A stretch of 64,000 nucleotides of DNA from Candidatus Omnitrophota bacterium (GTDB taxonomy: Bacteria; Omnitrophota; Gorgyraeia; Gygaellales; JAQTUX01). Of the stretch, positions 18,018 through 25,729 are shown in pieces (the stretch's first letter is position 1; each line of letters begins with the position of its first letter). The stretch spans positions 186,001-250,000 of the forward strand of contig JAQTUX010000001.1 of assembly GCA_028707125.1 (NCBI GenBank), written 5' to 3'. Under the pieces are notes generated by a model, which ran no database searches, was not told the origin of the DNA, and worked only from the letters and a program-made list of their open reading frames with translations. A program made the translations under genes and the position numbers.

Positions 18018-19964
18018 CTAATACTCCCTTAATTGTTTCTCAGCGTCAACCACATCGCGGTTGATGGCATTGATCGCGTTCCTGACCTTTTCTTTTAAGA
18101 GGTTGGATACGACCGGCGCCGAGTATATTTCCCGCAATAGCTGCACTGCCATCCGGAAGTAGCGTATTACCTCTCCCTCGTCAACGTTGGTCTGCATCAG
18201 CGTTCTGTTGAAGTCAGCGCCCTGCATCCAGACAAGCAGGCTGCCGGCAAGATGGAAAAAGCAGCGTTTTGACGCCGGGGTGATCCCGCATTTTCGCTCT
18301 TCCTTGATTATTTTGTCGGAGAGCCCGGATACGACATCCTGCACGATCTTTGCCCTGCGTATCAAACGCACCGGCTCATCCTGTTTTCTCGGCTCAAATA
18401 CCAATGCCGCGGCGAGCATGCCCAGCTGGAACTCATCTAACTGTTCCAGCGTTTTCGCCTTATAAAGCTCGGCAAAGGTAAGCTCATATCCGTAGACCTG
18501 GCTGGCGAATATGCCTTTGTCGCTCAGTTGATTTTCTGAAATATAGCCCCATCTCTTTAGCAGCTCAACCTTTGATCTCATAAGACCCAGGTTGTCCTGC
18601 CGCCTTTTCGTGTTGGATTGAAAATAATGGAATGAAAGCGGGTATATATCATAGAGGTTGTCCCGGTATTGCGCGTAAAGGTGAAGCAGCGTGGCGTATG
18701 AGGTGTTGAACTGGCTTATGACCTTCTCATAGCCGCCGAAGATGACCTTCTCTACTTCCTGGAATTTCATCCTGTAGTTGTTCACGCGTGAATATACAAA
18801 GCCCTCCTTGTCAATGCCGCGCCTGCCGGCCCTGCCCGCCATTTGGTAGAAGTCCCGCGTCTTTAATTCTCTGTGGAACCTGCCGTAGTATTTCCTCAGG
18901 TCGTCAAATACAACGGTTTTTGCCGGCATGTTTATGCCCAAAGCGAACGTCTCGGTGGTAAATATGACCTTTATCAGGCGCGAGAAGAAAAGCCGCTCTA
19001 TTACTTCTTTCAAGGTAGGCAGCATGCCCGCGTGGTGGTAGGCAATGCCTCTTTTTATGAGGGGTAGAAGCAGCGCCGCGCTCTTTTCATGTTTTAAGTC
19101 AAAACGCAGGGCAAGTTCGTTGAAGAGCGAAGTTATTTTCTCCTGTTCCGCGGCAGTCAAGAAATTATTCGCGTATAACTCTTCCGCCAGATGTTCGCAT
19201 CTTTGCCTTCCGAAAGCAAAATATATCAGCGGCAGCCCGTTGTTATTTTCTATGTGTTCGATCAGGGGTTTTAAGCGGTTGGGCTTTAAATTGTGGGCGT
19301 AATGGTATCTTTTGCCTTTGTAGGCATAGGCAGGCGCGTCGCGGCAGAGGCGTTTCAGGTCCTTCATATTGTCGGTTATCTGCCCCTGGCATTGATATGA
19401 GAAATGAAGCGGCACAGGCCTGACAGTTTCAATTACGGTCTTTACCGGTTTGCTGTGGACTTTGCCTATCCAGCCGGCCAACTCTTCTATATTGGGAATA
19501 GTCGCGCTTAACCCCAGCACGCGCATGTGCGCGGGCAGGAACATCAATGATTCTTCCCAGACCGTGCCGCGTTCGTAGTTATCAATGTAGTGGATCTCGT
19601 CAAAGATGACCCAATGTTTGTCCTCAAGCGACCGCGGCTCTTCCAGTATTTTATTGCGGAATATCTCCGTGGTCATGATCAGTACAAGCGCGTCCGGATT
19701 GATGGAAACGTCTCCGGTGAGTATTCCGATCTTATCGGCGTATTGCCTTTGGAAGTCGCGGAACTTCTGGTTGGACAGCGCTTTGATGGGCGCCGTGTAG
19801 ATCACGCCCTTGTCGCTTTGCAGGCACTCATTTATGATATGTTCGGCAATAGCGGTTTTGCCCGCGCCTGTAGGGGCGGAGACGATCACGGAATAGCCCT
19901 GATTTATGTGGTCAATGGCCTGTTGCTGAAACGGGTCGTAAAGCATTTGCAGATATTTTAGCAT
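18018..19964 (-). CDS. Ski2/Mtr4-like DEAD/DEAH helicase
   Basis: This 648-residue superfamily 2 helicase is read from ATG 19964; an upstream in-frame start at 20045 would add residues that run across the opposite-strand gene. Motifs in order: Q-like DPFQQQAI, Walker A SAPTGAGKT, TAPIKALSNQKFRDF, DEIHYID (DExH box), LSATIPN, FTTETFALGINMPAKTVVF and QMAGRAGRRG. This is the Ski2-like order, with a helical C-terminal region. Bacterial members probably remodel RNA; the exact role is unknown. No SD is seen. It ends just short of the 26-residue ORF, converging with it. Confidence 0.85.
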   Translation of the reverse strand: MLKYLQMLYDPFQQQAIDHINQGYSVIVSAPTGAGKTAIAEHIINECLQSDKGVIYTAPIKALSNQKFRDFQRQYADKIGILTGDVSINPDALVLIMTTEIFRNKILEEPRSLEDKHWVIFDEIHYIDNYERGTVWEESLMFLPAHMRVLGLSATIPNIEELAGWIGKVHSKPVKTVIETVRPVPLHFSYQCQGQITDNMKDLKRLCRDAPAYAYKGKRYHYAHNLKPNRLKPLIEHIENNNGLPLIYFAFGRQRCEHLAEELYANNFLTAAEQEKITSLFNELALRFDLKHEKSAALLLPLIKRGIAYHHAGMLPTLKEVIERLFFSRLIKVIFTTETFALGINMPAKTVVFDDLRKYYGRFHRELKTRDFYQMAGRAGRRGIDKEGFVYSRVNNYRMKFQEVEKVIFGGYEKVISQFNTSYATLLHLYAQYRDNLYDIYPLSFHYFQSNTKRRQDNLGLMRSKVELLKRWGYISENQLSDKGIFASQVYGYELTFAELYKAKTLEQLDEFQLGMLAAALVFEPRKQDEPVRLIRRAKIVQDVVSGLSDKIIKEERKCGITPASKRCFFHLAGSLLVWMQGADFNRTLMQTNVDEGEVIRYFRMAVQLLREIYSAPVVSNLLKEKVRNAINAINRDVVDAEKQLREY

Positions 19965-19975
19965 AGAGGTATAAT
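19947..19975 (+). promoter_or_regulatory. Promoter of the acidic secreted protein gene
   Basis: TTGCAG (19947-19952), a 17-nt spacer and TATAAT (19970-19975), followed by an AAGAGGAG ribosome site before ATG 19996. The boxes overlap the start of the divergent helicase gene, so the two units share their control region. Confidence 0.6.
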
Positions 19976-19995
19976 TAATAAAAGAGGAGTTATCC

Positions 19996-20343
19996 ATGCG
20001 TTTAACAGCGGTAATAATATGCTTATTCTTTTTTGGGGCGTTCATACCGGTGTTTTCGGCTTACGAGGAAGAAGAGGCGCCGTTGTCGGATGAAGATTTT
20101 TTTGAGCAGCAAATAGAAATGATGCGGCAGGAGGAGCTGGAGGAGCAGGGCAGGTTTGAGGCGGAAGGCCGGCTCCCCGCGGAGGAAATCAGCGAAGACC
20201 TGCCTGTTGGAGACGGACCCGCCGGCGAAGAACCCGCGAAAGAAGCCCCTGTCGTAGAAAAGCAGCAGGAAACCGATGATACACAGGGCGAGCAGCCCGA
20301 ACATAAAAGCTGGTACTGGCAGCTTAAGAAAGCGACACAATGA
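19996..20343 (+). CDS. Small acidic protein with signal peptide
   Basis: This 115-residue protein has a clear signal peptide (MRLTAVIICLFFFGAFIPVFSA, cut near residue 22) and a mature part dominated by Glu, Asp, Pro and Gln with no evident fold. A short basic and aromatic end (SWYWQLKKATQ) closes it. The gene has its own promoter and SD. Its last 20 nt overlap the 3' end of the opposite-strand GH94 gene. Function unknown; it should be periplasmic or secreted. Confidence 0.7.
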   Translation: MRLTAVIICLFFFGAFIPVFSAYEEEEAPLSDEDFFEQQIEMMRQEELEEQGRFEAEGRLPAEEISEDLPVGDGPAGEEPAKEAPVVEKQQETDDTQGEQPEHKSWYWQLKKATQ

Positions 20344-22987
20344 TCTCGTTAAGCGCCTCGGGGTGGGTCAATTTCAGTAATTTTTCTCTGGGGATGATCA
20401 CTCTCGGGGATTTTTCTTTAAGGATAAAGGATTTACCGCAGATCAACACTTCGTTTATTTTATAGCTGCCCCACTCCAGCAGTTTATCGTTGGTGAATTT
20501 TATGAGCAGATCCCTGCCCGCGAAGCCGGCCTTGATACTTATGGTTTTGCTTCTGCCGAACTGACGCTTAAGGAGTTTCGGTTCAAGCAGAAGGTCTCCC
20601 ATCATGCCTTTTATCCCGAATACCTCGCAGAGCCAGGTCAACATAAACCAGCTGGCAGAGCCGGTAAGGTAGCAGTACATACCGCGGCCTTCTGAATTGA
20701 AGTATTCCGGGACGCAGGGGTAGACCTTGCTCAGGGAAGAATCGACGGCCATTTTGTATATTGAATCCAGCACGGAGAACCCCTCTTTTACAAACCCGGC
20801 CCTATAAAGCGCGAACGCGTACATAACGTTCATATGGCTGAAGAATGAGCCGTTTTCTTTCTCGCCGTAGGCAAATGCAAATGCCCTGCCTAATTTAAGG
20901 TAATCCGCGCCAAAATTGGTGTTTAACCTGATGCCGCCGGATCTTTTGTCCCGCAAATATTTGTTTACGTTATTTATGATGGACTCTATTTGGCGCTTAT
21001 CCGCGATCCCGGCGAGTATGGGGAATACCTGTCCTGTCAGCGTCATCCGGGTTCTTCCTTCTACGCTGCCTTCCACGCGTTCGGCTTCGTTATCGTAATA
21101 CCCGTTGAAAAAGCCCTGTTTCAGCCATTCATTCTCATTGATGTGCCTGGACATCCAGCCGGCCTTCTTGTTGAGGTCGGCGGCGAGGTCTTTTACCTGC
21201 AATTCCTTCCTTACGCCGCTTACGCCTTTCTCTACCGAACTGAAATATTTTTCAAGCAGCGCTGTTTTTTCCCGCGCTGAATCGTAGTCAATAGCGGTTG
21301 ACAGCGTGTCCAATAAAACACACATTTCTTCAAATACCGTTATCTTTCCGGCGCCGATATGCTGTATGAGCGCGGCAATATTTTTGAGGTTCCTCGCGTA
21401 GAAACAGGAGAAGGCAACGCTTTCCCCTTTCGCGGGCGCCATGTCCAGCCCGTCATTCCAGTCGGCGCTCTCAAGGCGTATGTTATTGTGTTCTCCCACG
21501 TTGAAGAACTGCACAAGGTGCTGAAGCAATATATGTTCAATAATGCTCCCTTTATAGATTCCGTCCTCCCTGGTTTTAAGTTGTTTTCCGTCTTTTTCAT
21601 CCCAGGCAGGGTATTTCTTTCTCGCGCGCCAGGCCTGAGGGTCGGAAAAGTAGGGGGTTTCCTCAAGCAGTATGCCTATATCCCTGGTCTGGTTTATGTA
21701 TAATTCCAGGGTAAAGAACGGCCAGACGCCGTGGTCCATCCAGACGCGGGTTATGCGGTTCCTGTCGGCAATGAATTCCCCGGTATTTTTGCCTATGATC
21801 GTGGCGTTAGAGCCGTCTATCCTTACGCCCGCGAAGTTGGAAATGAGCATCTCGCGTATGTCTTCCTGGCCCGCGAGCAGAAGCCCCAGGGCGTCCTGCC
21901 ATAGATCACGCCAGCCGCGGCCGCCCTTGCCGTAATCAAAGTCGGGCAAAAAAGAGCAGCCGAAAAATCTTCTAAGCGTCGGCTGGATGTTGACCCATTT
22001 GAACCAGTTATCAAAATTTCCCTGGCCCGACCTTATATTTATCGCGCCGCTTTTTTTCCGCCAATAGCTGACCGTTTCTTTCAATAGCCCCTCAATTGAA
22101 TTTGTATCGCGGAACTCCTTTTGGATATCTTTCGCGCTTTCCGGGTCAGGCGATATGCCCATCAGGATAAAATACTGCGCGCTTTCGTTCTTTCGCAATG
22201 TAACGGCAGGGAATTTCAGGCCCGCGAACGCCTCTTTGCCTTTGATGTTTGTTTTTAACGGCCCGGCCCCTCTAAATACCGCGGCCGGCCTTTGCAAACT
22301 GCCGCCTTCGCCCGCGAAATTCTCAACGGTAGGGAATATTTCTTTGGGCAGCCGGCCCTTCGCGTCAAAGCCAAAGACGTAGAATGTCGTGTGGTTGACC
22401 CTGTGTCCGCTTTCATCAAATTTTATGGCCGGCCTGGACATGACGCCGTGGGGCGTAACTGTTATGTGATTAAGCAGGCCTGTTACGTGCCTGTGGTCTC
22501 TTAAGTTTTCCGCGGAGCGGCCGTATATAGGTATGGCCGCGAGCGGCGTAAAGGTTAAGCGGCGCTTTTTAACGTTGGTTACGCGCACGCTCATCACTTC
22601 AAAGTTTTTATCAGGCGGGACGAAATTGAGGATCTCCGCCCTGACGCCGTTATTGTTGTTGGCGCGCGTGATCCTGTGCCAGAGAAAGCCCGCTTCAAGA
22701 TATGCCTCATCATTGTCGTCAGGCGGCTCTCCCGTTACAGAATACCCTTCATTTCCTTTAAAGATCAGCCAGAAGTTACGGCTGGATTTCAGGTTGCGCA
22801 GGTCTTCCCTTGAGGCCGGCTGAAGCAGGAAGGCGTCCTGGTTTATTTTGATATCGCCGTGCAGGGTGGGGGATATGGATGAAAGCAGTTCGCCGTTGCA
22901 GAGGGGGAAGTACAGCCCGCTTATATTCTGGGGCGATCCAAATTTGAACGCCCCTTCATTATCTATGAATTTCCACAGATTTGCCAT
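20324..22987 (-). CDS. GH94-type glycoside phosphorylase (cellobiose phosphorylase-like)
   Basis: This 887-residue protein has the GH94 plan: an N-terminal beta-sandwich (about 1-300), a linker helix region, an (alpha/alpha)6 barrel with GGRGWRDLWQDALG (355-368) and SADWNDGLD (507-515), whose DWND block holds the catalytic acid Asp, and a C-terminal beta domain. Such enzymes split beta-glucosides with phosphate to give a sugar 1-phosphate. Which disaccharide is used cannot be told. There is no signal peptide, so it acts in the cytoplasm. It converges with and overlaps the acidic protein gene. Confidence 0.8.
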   Translation of the reverse strand: MANLWKFIDNEGAFKFGSPQNISGLYFPLCNGELLSSISPTLHGDIKINQDAFLLQPASREDLRNLKSSRNFWLIFKGNEGYSVTGEPPDDNDEAYLEAGFLWHRITRANNNNGVRAEILNFVPPDKNFEVMSVRVTNVKKRRLTFTPLAAIPIYGRSAENLRDHRHVTGLLNHITVTPHGVMSRPAIKFDESGHRVNHTTFYVFGFDAKGRLPKEIFPTVENFAGEGGSLQRPAAVFRGAGPLKTNIKGKEAFAGLKFPAVTLRKNESAQYFILMGISPDPESAKDIQKEFRDTNSIEGLLKETVSYWRKKSGAINIRSGQGNFDNWFKWVNIQPTLRRFFGCSFLPDFDYGKGGRGWRDLWQDALGLLLAGQEDIREMLISNFAGVRIDGSNATIIGKNTGEFIADRNRITRVWMDHGVWPFFTLELYINQTRDIGILLEETPYFSDPQAWRARKKYPAWDEKDGKQLKTREDGIYKGSIIEHILLQHLVQFFNVGEHNNIRLESADWNDGLDMAPAKGESVAFSCFYARNLKNIAALIQHIGAGKITVFEEMCVLLDTLSTAIDYDSAREKTALLEKYFSSVEKGVSGVRKELQVKDLAADLNKKAGWMSRHINENEWLKQGFFNGYYDNEAERVEGSVEGRTRMTLTGQVFPILAGIADKRQIESIINNVNKYLRDKRSGGIRLNTNFGADYLKLGRAFAFAYGEKENGSFFSHMNVMYAFALYRAGFVKEGFSVLDSIYKMAVDSSLSKVYPCVPEYFNSEGRGMYCYLTGSASWFMLTWLCEVFGIKGMMGDLLLEPKLLKRQFGRSKTISIKAGFAGRDLLIKFTNDKLLEWGSYKINEVLICGKSFILKEKSPRVIIPREKLLKLTHPEALNEIIVSLS

Positions 22988-22998
22988 AACGGAATGAT

Positions 22999-23027
22999 AT
23001 TCTACCAGAAGCAGAACCTCATTGCAA
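22999..23027 (-). promoter_or_regulatory. Promoter of the GH94 gene
   Basis: Read on the minus strand: TTGCAA (23027-23022), a 17-nt spacer and TAGAAT (23004-22999). The expected start is near 22992, about 5 nt from ATG 22987. No SD can fit. Confidence 0.55.
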
Positions 23028-23049
23028 TGAAATTGGCGAAAAGAGGATA

Positions 23050-23078
23050 TGGACAGAGCGGGAAAATTGGTTTATAAT
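23050..23078 (+). promoter_or_regulatory. Promoter of the phosphoesterase gene
   Basis: TGGACA (23050-23055), a 17-nt spacer and a perfect TATAAT (23073-23078). The expected start is near 23085, about 4 nt before ATG 23089, with no SD. Confidence 0.6.
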
Positions 23079-23088
23079 ATCCCGCAGA

Positions 23089-23979
23089 ATGAGAAGGCGT
23101 ATTCTGGTATGGCTATTAGCGTTTATCTGCGCCGCCCCTTTTGTAAACCAGGCGGATTGCTTTGCTGAATTCTCCTTCGTGGTGATGGGGGACAGCCGAA
23201 GCGACCACGGCAGGGAAGACGGCGTTAACGAAGATGTGCTGGTTAAGCTGGTGGATTTAATCAAGTCGGACAGGCCTGAGTTTATAGTGTTTGCGGGAGA
23301 TCTGGTGTGCGATTCCAACGCCGATGATATAGAGGAGTTGAGGGGATATTTTTCGCGCTGGAAGGACATCATGGCCGCGGCAGGCGCCCCGATATACATA
23401 AGCGTGGGGAATGAAGATATAGATAAATACGGCAGCCAGGCGGAAGGGCTGATAAGGGAGACCTTTAACATGCCCGAGAACGGCCCGCAGAGCCTGCTTG
23501 AGCTGGCTTATTCTTTTGATCATCAGAATGCCCATTTCGTGGTCCTGGATACCGCGGTAGGCGGCCAGCAGGGCTTAGTAGGCGATGAGCAGCTAGAGTG
23601 GCTGAAGTTTGATCTGGACGCCAATAATTCAAGCATAGTATTTGTGTTCGGCCACCACCCGCTTTTTTCCCTGCTGCATAAGGGTAATTCTTTGGACAGG
23701 TATCCCGAGGCGCGCGGCAACCTATTGGCTTTATTCAAAGATAAAGGCGTGGATGTTTATTTCTGCGGGCACGAACATTATTTCCGCAGGGACTTGGAGG
23801 ATGGCATTTTTCAGGTCGTATCAGGCGGCGCGGGCGCGCCTTTGCATGCCCCGGTAGAAGGGCCGGAGCCGTTTCACCACTATTGCCTGGTGACGGTAAA
23901 GGACGACGGCTCCTGTTATATCCGCGCGAAAGATATTGAGGGGAATATCAGGGATGAGTCAAGGATCTCCTTACACTGA
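23089..23979 (+). CDS. Exported calcineurin-like metallophosphoesterase
   Basis: This 296-residue protein has a signal peptide (RRILVWLLAFICAAPFVNQADCFA) and then a binuclear metallophosphatase core: GDSR (metal Asp), FAGDLVCD, GNED, FGHHPLF and CGHEHYF. The third block is normally GNH(D/E); here the His is Glu, so the usual catalytic His is absent or sits elsewhere. It would act on phosphate esters in the periplasm. The next gene starts after 11 nt. Confidence 0.82.
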   Translation: MRRRILVWLLAFICAAPFVNQADCFAEFSFVVMGDSRSDHGREDGVNEDVLVKLVDLIKSDRPEFIVFAGDLVCDSNADDIEELRGYFSRWKDIMAAAGAPIYISVGNEDIDKYGSQAEGLIRETFNMPENGPQSLLELAYSFDHQNAHFVVLDTAVGGQQGLVGDEQLEWLKFDLDANNSSIVFVFGHHPLFSLLHKGNSLDRYPEARGNLLALFKDKGVDVYFCGHEHYFRRDLEDGIFQVVSGGAGAPLHAPVEGPEPFHHYCLVTVKDDGSCYIRAKDIEGNIRDESRISLH

Positions 23980-23990
23980 AGGGGGTTGAT

Positions 23991-24665
23991 ATGGAGCTTA
24001 TTGCCTCTTTATTTGAGCCGGGGATTTTCCTGCTGATCGCGGGAGGCCTGCTTGGGCTGTCGGGATTTGTCGTGTTTATGATCATACGCGAGAGGTCCAT
24101 GCAGAGGATAGAGATAGAGTCCCAACAGGACCATCTTAAGGAATTGGAGATCGCCATTGAAGAGGAAACGCAGCGCAAGACCAAAGACATCTCGGCAAAA
24201 CTTGAGTCCCTGGAGAATGAGGTCCGGGAAAAGGCGGCGTTTAAGCTCAAGGCCGAGGAGCTGCAGGCAGAGCTTGATAAGTCGCAAGGGGAGATGGCAA
24301 AACTCGAAGCGGCCCTTAAAGAGAAGGCGGCATCCCCGGATAAGGCAGCCGGCAAAACAGCCTTACAGGGAGAATTAGAAAAGGAAAGAGATACGCTTAA
24401 GAAAGAACTCGCCGGAGCCAGGGAAGAGGTGAGGCAGGCAAGGCAGGACCTTGCCAATGCCAAGGAGATGTACGAGGATCTGAAACTGCAGTTTGAAGAC
24501 CTTAAAGAAAAAGCGCCGCAGGCGGAAGAAAAGGCGCCCGGCGAGGAAAAACCCCGCGTGGTAAGCCCGGAGACCTCTTCAAAGATCCTGGAAGCCCTCA
24601 GGGAACTTAAACAGTCGGAACAGAAGAAACCCCCGGAAGAGAAAAATACCGAAGAAAATAAATGA
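23991..24665 (+). CDS. Membrane-anchored coiled-coil protein
   Basis: This 224-residue protein has one N-terminal membrane helix (about 10-33: GIFLLIAGGLLGLSGFV), followed by a long charged coiled coil (about 40-175, heptads rich in Glu, Lys, Leu and Ala) and a Pro/Glu/Lys-rich tail. No enzyme motif is seen. It probably scaffolds something at the membrane. It sits in a likely unit with the phosphoesterase, with which it may work. Its stop lies at the edge of a repeat-rich intergenic region. Confidence 0.65.
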   Translation: MELIASLFEPGIFLLIAGGLLGLSGFVVFMIIRERSMQRIEIESQQDHLKELEIAIEEETQRKTKDISAKLESLENEVREKAAFKLKAEELQAELDKSQGEMAKLEAALKEKAASPDKAAGKTALQGELEKERDTLKKELAGAREEVRQARQDLANAKEMYEDLKLQFEDLKEKAPQAEEKAPGEEKPRVVSPETSSKILEALRELKQSEQKKPPEEKNTEENK

Positions 24666-24800
24666 CTAATGACGAAATCCGAATGACGAATGAATGACAA
24701 ATGACCAATGACTAAATGACCAAACAGAAATATATTTGGACATTGGACATTTAAGCATTGGACATTCATTCGACATTCGTCATTGGGTAATTCGACATTA
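24661..24800. repeat. AATGAC-type oligomer repeat forming a long imperfect hairpin
   Basis: The left half repeats variants of AATGAC, AATGACGAATG and CCAATG. The right half, from TTGGACATT at 24736, is its approximate reverse complement (ATTGGACATT, ATTCGTCATT). The arms pair over about 50 nt around a centre near 24728-24735. There is no terminal target duplication or transposase, so this looks like an intergenic repeat or MITE remnant. It lies between the coiled-coil gene and the PfkB gene. Confidence 0.65.
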
Positions 24801-24810
24801 AGATTTAGAT

Positions 24811-25710
24811 ATGAGTATAATAGTATTAGGTACGGTCGCGCTGGATACGGTTAAGACCCCGCGGGGGCAGAGGAAAGAGATACTTGGCGGCTCCGCCGTT
24901 CATTTCGCGATGTCCGCGCGCCTGTTCACGAAGGTGAATCTCGTGGCGATCGTGGGAGAGGACTTTCCCCAGAAGCACATCGAGTTTTTACGCGGCAAAG
25001 GCGTGATCCTCACTTCGCTGATCAAGGAAAAAGGCAGGACCTTCCGCTGGGAGGGCGAATACAAGGGCGACCTGAACAGCGCCCTCACCAAGAGCACGGA
25101 GCTGGGAGTGTTGTCCGCTTTCAGGCCCAGCGTCGCGCGGCACCAGAGGCATATCAAATACATTTTTCTGGCGAACGTTGACCCTGATATACAGTCGCAT
25201 ATGCTTTCCAGTATGCGCGAGCCGAAATTCGTGGGTTTGGACAGTATGAATTTCTGGATAAATACAAAGAGAAGGTCATTGCTTAAATTGATAAAGAAGG
25301 TGAATATATTTGTGTTGAACGACTCGGAGGCGAGGAGTTTAACAGGAGAGCATAACCTTATTAAGGCCGCCGGGCGCCTGATATCTTCAGGGCCGCCTAT
25401 GGTCATGATAAAGAAAGGCGAACACGGAGTCATCTTCAAGAGTAAGGATTTATTATTCTGCCTGCCGGCGTTTCCTACGGAGCAGGTGGTTGATCCTACC
25501 GGCGCGGGCGATACATTCGCCGGCGGATTTATGGGTTATCTCGCCCGGCAAGGCAGCATCAATAACGCGTCTGTGCGCAGGGCAATATCCTACGCCACTG
25601 TGATGGCGTCTTTTAATGTGGAGGGTTTCGGCGTAGAGAGGACGCGGCGGCTGACGTTGACAGAGGTCAACGGCCGGCTTAAGGAATTCAGAGAGTTTAT
25701 TAAATTCTAA
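24811..25710 (+). CDS. PfkB-family sugar/nucleoside kinase
   Basis: This 299-residue ribokinase-fold protein has GGSAVHFAMSA near residues 26-36 (substrate-side glycine pair), the PfkB C-terminal signature DPTGAGDTFAGGF with the catalytic Asp, and a typical length. The substrate (ribose, fructose phosphate or nucleoside) cannot be told. ATG 24811 directly follows the repeat region and has no SD; a poor -10 (TAAGAT, 24799-24804) lies 6 nt before the ATG. Confidence 0.85.
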   Translation: MSIIVLGTVALDTVKTPRGQRKEILGGSAVHFAMSARLFTKVNLVAIVGEDFPQKHIEFLRGKGVILTSLIKEKGRTFRWEGEYKGDLNSALTKSTELGVLSAFRPSVARHQRHIKYIFLANVDPDIQSHMLSSMREPKFVGLDSMNFWINTKRRSLLKLIKKVNIFVLNDSEARSLTGEHNLIKAAGRLISSGPPMVMIKKGEHGVIFKSKDLLFCLPAFPTEQVVDPTGAGDTFAGGFMGYLARQGSINNASVRRAISYATVMASFNVEGFGVERTRRLTLTEVNGRLKEFREFIKF

Positions 25711-25729
25711 ACAAAAGGAGATAGAGAAA

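Noticed and set aside
17994-18019. AGTGCC/GGCACT hairpin between the 26-residue ORF and the helicase
   Set aside because: Only a 6-bp stem, no T-run on either strand, so it is too weak to list as a terminator.
18018-20045. Start of the helicase at 20045
   Set aside because: It would extend over the start of the opposite-strand gene with residues that do not resemble the family; ATG 19964 gives the usual N-terminus.
23948-24769. Minus-strand ORF of 273 codons over the coiled-coil gene and repeat region
   Set aside because: Its N-terminus is translation of the AATGAC repeat (FGHLVIGHLSF-type), and the remainder is the antisense of the coiled-coil gene, giving a Ser-rich sequence typical of such shadows.
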